Assembly: GCF_022376445.1 (NCBI RefSeq)
Contig: NW_025955206.1
Coordinates: 1-58,005, forward strand
Direction: 5' to 3'
Origin: Fomitopsis serialis
Lineage: Eukaryota > Basidiomycota > Agaricomycetes > Polyporales > Fomitopsidaceae
DNA: 58,005 bases
Part shown: positions 1 through 9,936 of the stretch, one piece after another
How positions within the stretch are numbered: position 1 is the first letter of the stretch
Layout of the letters: every line of letters begins with the position of its first letter
Position numbers and translations under genes: made by a program
The notes under the pieces: model-generated
The model's input: the letters and a program-made list of their open reading frames with translations, nothing else
The model's database searches: none
Told to the model about the DNA's origin: nothing

Positions 1-3000
1 ATACGTGATGAACCCGTCCTACCCAGTAAATGGCAATCCGTACCCTTCCTCGCCCTCGCCCTTCAACCAGCCGACGGCAGCCGCGTCGCCGCCAACGGCC
101 AGAGCCCACACCTTCCCTCGGGCATGCCGAACCACGTTACCCATTATTCTTACGCCCTCCATCATCCCTCATACCCTCAGCATGGCTACCCTTCATACCC
201 GTCCTACCCGTCCTCGGGTATGATGCACATGTATGGCGGCTCGCAGTCCGGTCACGCCGAGAGCAGCGCGCGCAGCCCCGCCATCCCATCGCCCGTCCCG
301 CCGTCCGCGTCCACCGCAGGTACTAAGCGTAAAAGGAAGTCATCCGATGGTCCTTTAGATTCCAGGGCATCTAATCAAGGTCTTACAACAGATTCCAGTG
401 GTGACATTGCGCGCTCGTCTTCGACCCAGGGCCCTTCGACCTCCGTTGTCGACACCAAGAAGCGCACCAAGACCCAGCGCGCATGCGACAGCTGCCGGAG
501 TCGCAAGATCAGGTTGGTGTTGCGTTGTCCTCCCCGCCGCCCCCTTGGTTCTTCCTCGGCTGGTCCTCTTTCCTGCCATGTTGTATCTATTCCATACCCT
601 CTACCTTCTTCTCGAGCGGGCTGACGCCCTCATCCGTTTCACAGATGCGATGTTCTTTCCGACAGCGAGCCGCCGGTATGCCAGCATTGCAAGCAGTACG
701 GCTTCGAGTGCACGTTCTTCCTTCCGATCACCGAGACGCGATTCAAGAAGAAGAAATTGGAGGAAGAGGCCGCGGCTGCGGCAGCAGACAAGGACAAGGA
801 GGGCGAGCGGAGTACACAATCGCCACAAGCAGACAACGCGAAGAGTGGGGATGTCAGGGTGTTCGGTGCGTAGCTAGCCACTACCCTCTGTGCTGTGTAT
901 TCTAATGCCGCTCATAGGCCCCACTTCCGCGACATACATGCTGCACTCGCAAGCGATGATTTCGTCGCGCGCGTATGAATCGTTCGACATGCGATACCAC
1001 CACTCTTGGGACGTGAGCTCCAGTGGGGAGGGCGTGATTCGCGTGCATGAGCCTCAGCAGGGCGAGCTCCAGCTTGCGCTACCGAAGCCAGTCGACCTGC
1101 GGATTGAGCGAGACGTCGTCGAGAAGCTCGTGAACGCGTACTTCACTGAAATTGCGCCTATGCTACCCATCGTGACGCGGGAAGAATTCATCGCGAGCAG
1201 TCCTCCGCCGCCAGTGCTGATGTACTCCATGTGCCTTGTCGCGGGGGCCAGTCGGGACGTGCCCCAGAATGTTTACGAGTCGATACGGTATGCCGTCAAT
1301 AGCCTCATCAAGGCAGAGGACGTCATGAGCACGGCGTCGACGGTCAACATGCAGGCCTTGCTGATCTTGGCGATGTGTGGTGATTGTCACTCTCAGTTCG
1401 TACCTAATGCCCTTTCCGCTCTGTGGATTCGTCTCGGATGCTCTATCCGTATGGTGCGTGCTCCGAACAGGCTCTCTGTGGGCAAGAGACTGACTATATG
1501 CGCGCCACCTGCAGGCACAAGACCTCGGTTTCCACCGCGCAGAGTCGGTGAGGCAAAACATCGAGCTCCGGCGACGACTGTGGGGCATTTGCGTGATAAG
1601 CGACCGATGGTGAGCTTCTCTCGTGCACCGACGTCAGCTTCGATGTGTGACCGCTGACCGATCAATGCAGGATAAGTCTAACTTATGGGCATCCGTACAT
1701 GATTGACGTCCAAGACTGTGATGCGCGCCTGCCGTCATCTGGGGACCCGAACGACAGGTACCTTGATGAGCTCGTTCGCTTGAGCGTCGTGCTGGGCAGG
1801 GTGATGAAAACAATATACACGTGCGTATTGTCTGTGTGTTCCGACCGGGTCGATTCTTATATCGCTCTAGTCCTGCTGGTCTGACCGTCACCACGGACGA
1901 ACAATTACATGCGCTACTAGCGGATATTGACGCGTGGAAGGCCAGGCTCCCCGAGGACCTACGTTTTCACGGGCCCGACACCCCTCGGGACGCTGGTGAG
2001 TAAATCCAGCCCATGATTTCAGGGTGAGAAGTCAGCGGGGGCGCTAATGCCTTGACAGGCCTGCTCTTCATGTTCTACGTCTGCGTGAATATTCTATTCT
2101 GGCGCGTCTTCATGCGTATATCGTATGCGTGCCCCGCGCACCTCAAGTTTGCTCTGACCGTCGAGAAGTGGACGGAATTGGTGCAGTTGTCAGGCCAGGT
2201 GATTGATTGGCTGGACGCGCATGAGCGGCTGTACGATATTTGGTTGCTGGTCGCCTATTGTGCGACGTCGTGCGCGCTTGTTCAGGTATGCTATCCGTCT
2301 TCAATGTTGTATTCTTACATTCACATATTATTGTGTCGGAAGTATCACACATGGGCGAGGCGTCGGGACCCAGAGGCACAAATGAAGCTGAAGAAGCTCC
2401 GGGATTGTATACGGAAATGGGAGGCGTCTCTCTCGCCTGACCACATGTCAGCACGACGAAAGGCCCGTCCATGAATGGTCACAGGCTCATATATTCACCG
2501 CTTGCTGACAAGTTCATACTTATACAGAATGCGGAGATCATCGCACTCCTATACGAAGCCACGCAGGGTCAGCAGGACCACGCCGCGCAACCCGCGTTGA
2601 ACCCGACAGGCGGCGTCACGGGCAAGCCGCCCTTGGCGAGCGGGCTCATTTTCAAGAAGGACCCGTCAAGACCGGGCGGAGGTGTCTTTGTCGCACACAC
2701 GAAGCCAAAGGAGGGCGAGGTCGACGAACACTTGCCGGAGGGCACGATCATTAGCGGAGATACCACTGAAGGTGAGGCGCCTGCGCCTGCGGTGTCGAGC
2801 GTTGGACCAAGCAATGACCGTGCCGTCTCGTCCGTCTCCTCCTCTGGGTATCCGGCGTGGTCGTCTGCGTCGGTAGCCGAGAGCTCGGGACAGGGCCGAC
2901 AGCAGCACCAACAGTCGCATGACCCGTCGCAACAGCCCCAGGAGCAAACGCAGGAGAACGCCGCCATGGTACAGTACCCCCAGAGCGACGGGAGCTACTC

Positions 3001-3376
3001 GAACGTGAACCCGGTGCTGAACGATCCGTCGTTACCCGGGAACGTGCAGGTCATGAATGTGTTGGATGTGCCTCAGGCATCCAACACCCTCGAGCAGTTC
3101 GCCATCGCGGATACGGCCTTCATGGAGGGTATCCCGAACAGCATGTTCGAGTGGAGTGAGTGTTATTGACCGCGGTCGTTTTGCTATCCTTGACTTTGAC
3201 TGATCGCGAACTCCGCAGACCAATGGGACCACTTCTTCGCTCGGTTCGCACCTCAGCTGCCCCAGTTCCAGCAGCAGCAGCCACAACCGCAACGGAACGA
3301 TGTCGGGATGCAAAACGCGTCCTCGCCCCAAGCGCACACGCCCCAGCAGCAGTACCATTATCCTACTGGCATGTAG
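1..3376 (+). CDS. Zn2Cys6 fungal transcription factor (5' end at or beyond window edge)
   Basis: Fungal binuclear-cluster regulator expected to bind DNA in the nucleus. The zinc cluster has spacing C-x2-C-x6-C-x10-C-x2-C-x6-C (residues about 121-153 if counted from the ATG at 124), followed by a basic stretch. The middle region resembles the fungal-specific transcription factor domain, including a block AQDLGFHR. The tail is Q/S/P-rich, as in activation regions. Exons: to 512, 645-865, 918-1453, 1515-1609, 1671-1820, 1871-1995, 2059-2285, 2343-2462, 2528-3155, 3219-3376; from 124 these sum to 882 codons plus stop. The first intron splits the zinc cluster. Intron 2463-2527 has no in-phase GT donor and would need a GC donor. 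Upstream of 124 the frame stays open, but a better P/S/N-rich reading lies in another frame, suggesting a lost base near 90. Target genes are unknown; databases often label such proteins xylanolytic activator-like, which I cannot confirm. Confidence 0.85.
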
Positions 3377-3690
3377 TGCGCATTATATTTAGTGTTTCTG
3401 TCTTGGGACCCGATTGCTTAGGCAGGGTGGGGTGTACTGGGTGAAGTCTTAAAGTACTTTAATTCGCTTTTACTGCACTCCTGCAATGTCGTACTCTGTG
3501 TGTTGGCTTTCCTGATGTCTGTGTCTCTATCATCGTCCCCCCGTTATCGCGATTGCTTTCGAGCTTATGCTTTAGCCTACATGGTCTCGGGATATGGACA
3601 CAGCCACGCCGATATGTCGGGCCTCAGGTGCGTGTTCAACATCTGTCGGAGTAAGATTGACTGGTACCTTTGCACAGATTGACATTGTCA
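3377..3690. other. 3' flank of the regulator gene
   Basis: AT-richer stretch after the regulator stop codon. I see no gene here; it should hold the 3' UTR and polyadenylation region. Confidence 0.5.
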
Positions 3691-5521
3691 GGAGAATCGA
3701 CCTTGGTCGGATGCTGTTGTTCGGTCCCGCCGGTAAGTAACCGTGGTCATGCCTCTGGGTGTAGGACGATCAAGGTGAGGCAATGCGCATGACCAGGCCC
3801 CATTGTCAGACTTTCTGGGGCACCTCCTCTCCATGACGCCTGTTCCTTGCGATCCTCCCGCCGCGCACAATTCCCTCAGCCATGTGGAGTCGTCGACATG
3901 CATTTCAGACGATTGTTTCGCAGAAGAGCCCCGTAAGTGTCTCACCGATAAACAATCACATCTGCATCGTGGACTAAGCACAGCGCATGGCTCCGACCAG
4001 AGTTCACAGCCGAAGAGATCAATGCAGAACCAACGCGTCGAGGGCATGCGACTCATCGTCGGCTGCTACATCTTGTCATTGCTCAGGCCGATATGCCTGG
4101 AGGATGTTCCCGCTGCCAGTGAGATCGAAGCAGACCGATGTTAGCCTCAGGCACAAAGGTCAGACTTACGCCACCACTCGATCTCCGAGATCTCGTCAAT
4201 CCGGTGTCCGCTCCGGCGAACGGCCCGCTGGACGGTCCCCTCGTCGGTTGGCCGTAAACAGTATTTCCACTGTAATTCCGAGAGGTCGGGAGGAACCAAC
4301 GCACAGTTGCGTTCGAGGGTCCATTTCGCGCTGACGTTTCTGTTACTTGTCTTCGCTCCAGGAACAGGTTGATGACCCTTGGAGCAACTTAATTGCTTCA
4401 GGGCCTCGCAAGAGAGGTGCTGCGCTCGCGGGGATTGTAGTGGGCCTGCTTGCGTAATATTGGCGTATTGTTGGGGGTTGGTCAGCCTAGATGGAAGGTC
4501 AACTGGAATCAGACGACTGGATGGAAGAGAGCACGGTGCGTGTTCAATTTCTCTGTCAGATTGGATGTGATGTTCTAGACAAACCCACCGCTAGACGCCA
4601 TGTTATTTTTAGAAACCTCTCTAGTGCTCGATGGTATGTGGCTTATGAGGGGAAGGACGTTCTGCTGAACGGGAGGCGTAATCAACTGGTTACTACCGCC
4701 TGTGAAGGTGAGCCAACTAGTTCGCTCCTTTGCGTCCGACGCCTTAGGGTGTGGCCTCGCGGTTGGTGTGGCACGTAATTGTGCACGAGCACTCACACGC
4801 TCGCTGGTTGATGCGGCGGCGGTGGTTCATTGCGTACATACGTGCGTAATAAGTAGGTAACTGTGGCAACATTCGTGGTCTGTTAGCGGCGGTCCCGCAG
4901 ACGTCACGGACGGTCGTTCTTGACCTACCTGCAGTCCGAACCAGGTGACGCCCAGAGCAATGACGCAGGCGGCGTTTTTTGAGTTCGAATGGCACTAGTA
5001 AGTGCCTTTGATGATCCCATATCTGCATAGATGACCGTGTCTTTACTCTTTTCATCACTCTCAGTGCCAGGTGCTTTCACTGCTGCGGGATCGACATTCG
5101 TGCGCGCAGTCCTCCGGGGCTGTTGCGTGCGATAAGTCATTGCAGGATAGGCGTTATGGCTCACACCGGTGCGGAGACCTCGGGGTGCCAGGGTGTAGAT
5201 AAGTCGACGAAATGCCTCGGGCACCCGTTTCCCCCGTTCTCGCTCGTGCATGCGCTCATACTTGTGTAATGCATGCCAGGACAGCATACCGCCTCCACGC
5301 AGATCCGGTCGGTTTCTCCCATGCTCTCGAGAAGCGCTCCTCCGTGAGTATATTCAGAGCGTCCATGCGACTTCGTGAAGTTCTCTAGCTCCGGGCCCGA
5401 ATCCCCATTCGCCGCCACGCCCCCTGCAGTCCCGCCTTCCATTCTTGACTCGCCGCTTCGTCGCGCGCCTTCCAGAATGAAACGCGTGAAGACAACAGGC
5501 AGAGGGGTGTCTGTACGCTGA
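3690..5521 (+). pseudogene. Unrecognised multi-exon gene or gene relic
   Basis: No long frame exists, but several exon-like pieces with good splice sites follow each other on this strand. One, about 3798-3929, ends at a gtaagt donor and reads in part MTPVPCDPPAAHN. Another, about 3986-4088, reads in part RPEFTAEEINAEPTRRG. A third, about 4362-4457, reads in part RKRGAALAGIVVGLLA and then meets a stop. Another starts with Met at 4491 (ESDDWMEEST) and continues after gtgcgt..ctag into NPPLDAMLFLETSLVLDG. A later segment reads FASDALGCGLAVGVARN. The end reads GPESPFAATPPAVPPSILDS and stops at 5519-5521. Small-residue hydrophobic segments suggest membrane helices. I do not recognise the family. 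It may be a decayed gene, or a live gene disrupted by missing bases as in other genes of this window. Confidence 0.3.
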
Positions 5522-7628
5522 TCCGCCGAACCTACGCATGATTAGGCCGTCTCATTCAAGCGTACTACGATGCCTCGATTTTCGAGTATATGCCCCGTAT
5601 CTCGAAGACAAGATGACCGTCGCAATCATTTGACCTACTCCACGCTTCCTCGATGGTATGCTGTGCTGCGTGGGATGGCGCGCTGTCCAATAAGGCTTCT
5701 GCTGGTGTAATTCGGGACGGAGCATCGTATCAGTTTCTGGGGATCCCCTCACGGTGTAGATCTGAGGAGCTTCGGGTTGGTGGTCAGGACCGGACGGCCT
5801 CGTAAACACTCCGACGGTCTCTTCTGCTCTTCCAATGTCTGCGGGTGTTTGCTACACCGAGGGGAAGCTTCTTCAAGTTCTGGCGTTCAACTCGAGTACT
5901 CAAGCTCCTGAGGGGTGCTGGGGGATTGTCTCGTCCCTGATTCATTGCATCATGTTGTGTGCCAAGTACCACGTATCGCCCTCATGTGCCGGCATGATGA
6001 TTCGCCTCACAGTACATCCTGTAATTGTATGAGGACGAGCATGCTACAGGCTGCCAAGAAAAGCAGGGCCGCAGTCGGAGGGCCCGGACACCGCCTGAGG
6101 CTCAATGTTCGATACTCAGCACGAGAGTAGGGTAACGGGTACTGCCTATTGTCGGCGCAGCGCAGCGCGAGGGTGTCGGTGCTCTGGGATCTCGGTGGCG
6201 CAGGAACTACGAACAGGCAGCGTGCTGATAGTCTTATATTGTACTTGTTGTGCCAATCTGGACTGGGACGAGGCCGATACCAATTGGCCAGAGAACTGAT
6301 TTTATATTCCGGAATTAGTGCGTACTCGAGCGATACAGGGCGCGTGTTTTGGATAGTGACTACTTACAATAAGTGCCGTTCAATCGCAAAAGATGCTAGC
6401 GACGCGAATAGAAGGGAACAAACGCGACATCTGTTACACGGTCAAATGTCCATCGCCTTCGTTTTCTCACCGTGCGGTGGAGCCGGAACCGCTGGGAGTG
6501 GCAGGTATTGTTCGCAGGTTCCGATTCGGGTTCATAGACCGGCTAGGCTCGAGTGCTATTCATTGCTTTGACCCCGGTATCAGACATCATCGTCGCCAAC
6601 GACCGCGTCGATAGTTCGAACAGGTAGCGTAAACATTCCCACCTTCCCTCTTGAGCATCGTATCGTGATCCTCGATACAGTAGTATCCATCTGTTCCGTT
6701 TCATTGGTGCTTAACGAGATCATGATACACTGCGTTGTAAATCTTCGAACCGTCCCGCCACTGACGCGCCATAGTCGGAGTCGGATGGCATGCCCTTTTA
6801 GACTTTGAGCTATGTGTCAAACTAGTTGTGACCGAACGGTCCGTTGATCGGGGAGGAGGGGGCACTGACCGTGGCCATAAAAGTCTATGCACCACACAAT
6901 ACTATCTGTAAAGAGATACGAATCCTCTGGGTATCGCTAGTAAATAGCTGGATAGAGACACGATACTGCATAAGCTGAACAAAATACGATGTAGAATGTC
7001 TAGGCAACTCACTGTCTACACGAGCACCAGGCTTGCCACCGAGTTCTTGCGTTCAGGCTGTCGCTGCCAGAGATATTCGTGAAGGCGTTAAAGAGTTGTG
7101 CTGTTCGTGTATGGCACCAGACAGACGTCTCGCATCCGTCAGACGAGCACCTCGAAGATCCTACCGCGTGGACGCCGGTAGCAAGTATCACCGCAGACAG
7201 GGTTCAAGAATACCATTGACAGACCTTCCATTTTTGGCAGGGTGCGGATGCGGCGACCGACTTCTCGTTCTCATCCTTCGAGGACATGACGTCTCTTCGC
7301 AACGGCGTTTCTGCGTGTGTAGTGACAGGCCTCCGACTGCGGTGCACACTGAGGTAACTGCACGCTAGCGGGTCGGTTGGAGTGCCACTACTAATTGGTG
7401 TCCTGCCTGTGTGCGCCGCTGTTGTACTAGACTAAGCGCCAACCGTCCGACAAGGTTAAGTTACATGGTTGAACGGAGCGATCTTTCTCCGACGCCACGC
7501 ATCTGGTTGCGATGGCAAATCAATCTTGGAAACGGATTGAATGTGTGGCACTCACCTGTCGCTCATCGCAGCCTAGGCCTCCGAGGCGCGCTGATAAGTT
7601 GTACTTAGCTCCTGTTCGCAGAGGTTTC
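5522..7628. other. Gene-poor stretch
   Basis: Only short broken frames on both strands. A minus-strand frame at 5552-5809 and a plus-strand frame at 5835-6032 have protein-like composition but no recognisable motif and no clear start or end. I call no gene. Confidence 0.4.
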
Positions 7629-7634
7629 ATCATC

Positions 7635-7900
7635 TACCGTTACCCGCTAGTCCGTGGATGAAGATCCCGCGCCACACGCCTCAGCCACCTCGCGTCTCGC
7701 GGCCGTCGCCTTCATGCAATGCTCAATACCTCGCTCGAAACTCATCGTATGGCCTCGGCAACCTCATTTTCGGAATCTACGCGTCAAACACTACTCAGGC
7801 ATGTTGTCAGAAAGGCCAAATCGAGAGGCAGCTGCGCACAAGACCCCACAAGAGTCCGGACGAGTCGGCGAACACCCGCACGCAGCGTAAACGGCGCGTG
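7635..7900 (+). repeat. Left terminal inverted repeat arm
   Basis: Matches the inverse complement of 8801-8985 almost base for base over its outer 60 and inner 120 nt. The two blocks are separated here by about 80 nt (roughly 7698-7778) that are absent from the right arm. Confidence 0.85.
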
Positions 7901-8418
7901 TGTGTCACATATCGCGTGTCGGGAGGCTGGAGGGTGCTATGAGTGGTTGATTGAGCCAGGGTTGAAGCTGTTTGTATAGTGAGTCTTCAATGCTAGTGTT
8001 GTTGTCCTTTCGTCCTTCTGTACTCGCGCGAGCAGTCCCGGGCATATGGGATACTGGTTCGCCACATTATAAGTTACGTCGCACTGTGACACTAGTATAT
8101 TCAATCTATATATATGTATCACTGTCAATATAATATTACTGCTCGTAGGAAGTCCAGCTGAGCCGATACAGTGGTCTTCATGACTGTTGGGTATAATCTC
8201 ACACCTAACAATCAAATGGTATTCTACGCTGTATGCAATATTTCATGAGTGCATCAAGGGTCTACCATTGCATCAGTACCAAGGCCTGGAGCCAAGATTC
8301 ACGACCATTGATAATTGCACACTGTACAGTATGTGCACCCGAGTGATGAACCCACTTGAACGGTCTTGACTCCTGAGCTCGAGTTCTCCGTGTCCGGGAC
8401 ATACTATATGTCGGAATG

Positions 8419-8760
8419 TTAGATCCGTATAGATAGAGTTGTACTCACAAAACTCACCTTAGACTCGAGGCCGATATGCGGTCCTCGTTGTATGCTTGCG
8501 CTGTCGCTTATCGCCGGCTGAACATCGCCCGCCTTGGGCGATAGCCTCAAGACTACCGTGTGCGACGTGCGCCATCCGACACCGTCATATTTGATCAGTA
8601 CCAATGTACATGTATAAGTAGACAGACAGAAATACGAACCTTAGAGTTTTTCCCCCGAGCTCTCCGGTCTGCGCCCCGACCCTCAAGCACCTGCGCGTCG
8701 AGTCGATACTCGCCGCTGTTCCATCGCGTCGTATACGCGATACTATAGTTCAGTCACCCT
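8419..8760 (-). pseudogene. Exon-like fragments inside the transposon-like element
   Basis: On the minus strand an open segment reads in part YDGVGWRTSHTVVLRLSPK and ends ESK at a consensus gtgagt donor. Upstream, another open piece reads in part GEYRLDAQVLEGRGADRR before a gttcgt donor-like site. I recognise no family. These could be remnants of a transposase or a captured host gene fragment. Confidence 0.25.
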
Positions 8761-8800
8761 ACCCTGGTCTCCTGGCCCACGATGTATATACTATGGCACT

Positions 8801-8985
8801 CACGCGCCGTTTAGCTGCGTGCGGGTGTTCGCCGACTCGTCCGGACTCTTGTGGGGTCTTGTGCGCAGCTGCCTCTCGATTTGGCCTTTCTGACAACATG
8901 CCTGAGTAGTGTTTGACGCGTGAGACGCGAGGTGGCTGAGGCGTGTGGCGCGGGACCTTCATCCACGGACTAGCGGGTAACGGTA
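8801..8985 (-). repeat. Right terminal inverted repeat arm
   Basis: Inverse complement of the left arm, without the roughly 80-nt internal segment. Read on the minus strand it begins TACCGTTACCCGC, identical to the left end, and shows only scattered single-base differences. Confidence 0.85.
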
Positions 8986-8991
8986 ATCATC

Positions 8992-9936
8992 GCACATTAG
9001 CCCGAGAGTCCGGCATGAGAAAAGATGCAGAGACGACCAGAGCTTGATGGTGAACGTCCACATGCAATGGAGCTGGTTTCTCAATGTTCAACGAAAGTGT
9101 CATGCTCGAAAACATACCGTACTTCAACGCGTGCATGGACAGTACTCGTGACAGGCTACATGCACGACAGGCAGTGCATACGCTCCGACGTGTCGCACGT
9201 TTGTGCGGCGCACAAGTGAGTATGCTCGACCAATGTCGAGCGAGGAGGCTATCGCCCACGGCGCCATCTGATTCGTCCACACTGCACACTGATCTGTGGG
9301 CTTGGCATTCGCACATCATATGACGACGGGTCGCACGGACGAGAGGGCCACTCGAGCACACTGTGCGAGCAGGGTGCGAGGTGCTGGGACTGCCGTAAAG
9401 TGATCGGGACGTCGGGGTGGCAGCGAGGATCTGAATCTGCGGGGCGGGGTAGGGTCGACAGTCCGAATATTACAGGACGATCTCGATACGACTGGCCTTC
9501 TCGTGCGGGAGAACGGATCAAGTGGGCGAAGGATGGGCTTAGCCTGTTTGGGCGACGAGGCGCCATACGCTGTGTGGTACGGAAATGGCGCCAGGCCATG
9601 CGTGTCTCGACGCTAGCACCCGTCTGGCCGCCGCTGGTGTCTGCTCGCCCGCACGACACCCAACCATGTCTCGTCAATTGATCGACTGTTGGCGAGCCTG
9701 GGCCATGGGAGTCGGGGAGGTAGAAGACGCGCTAGGCGGTGGCTACGGATTTTGGCGGGAGTGGCACGCGCGGTGGGGTGCATTCTGATGCGACATGGCC
9801 ATGTTCGCTCTCATGTTGTTGCTCTCTCCCCACATACCCGCCTAGACTACCCTACTCTCCCTCTCTCCTAATCCCCCTCTCCCCGACATACTAGCCCCCT
9901 CTCTCGCCCCAGCGCCGCGCTGGGCCCACGCTCGTT
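8992..9936. other. Upstream region of the LIM-protein gene
   Basis: No supported gene. The last 120 nt (about 9820-9936) form a strongly pyrimidine-rich tract leading to the start codon at 9937, a common promoter or leader feature in filamentous fungi. Confidence 0.45.

Larger units (their letters stand above)
7635..8985. mobile_element. TIR-flanked, non-autonomous transposon-like element
   Basis: The 1351-bp segment begins TACCGTTACCCGC and ends with the exact inverse complement. The inverted arms extend inward to about 7900 and 8801. The hexamer ATCATC stands immediately outside both ends (7629-7634 and 8986-8991) in the same orientation, as expected for a target-site duplication. No intact transposase frame is inside, so it would be mobilised in trans or be dead. 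TIRs plus a short direct duplication indicate a cut-and-paste DNA transposon derivative, of MITE or foldback type. A 6-bp duplication does not by itself fix the superfamily. Confidence 0.75.

Noticed and set aside
7654..7890. Plus-strand frame similar to a minus-strand frame at 8759-8962, at first suggesting a duplicated small gene
   Set aside because: The similarity is explained by the inverted arms of the transposon-like element; no other coding evidence.
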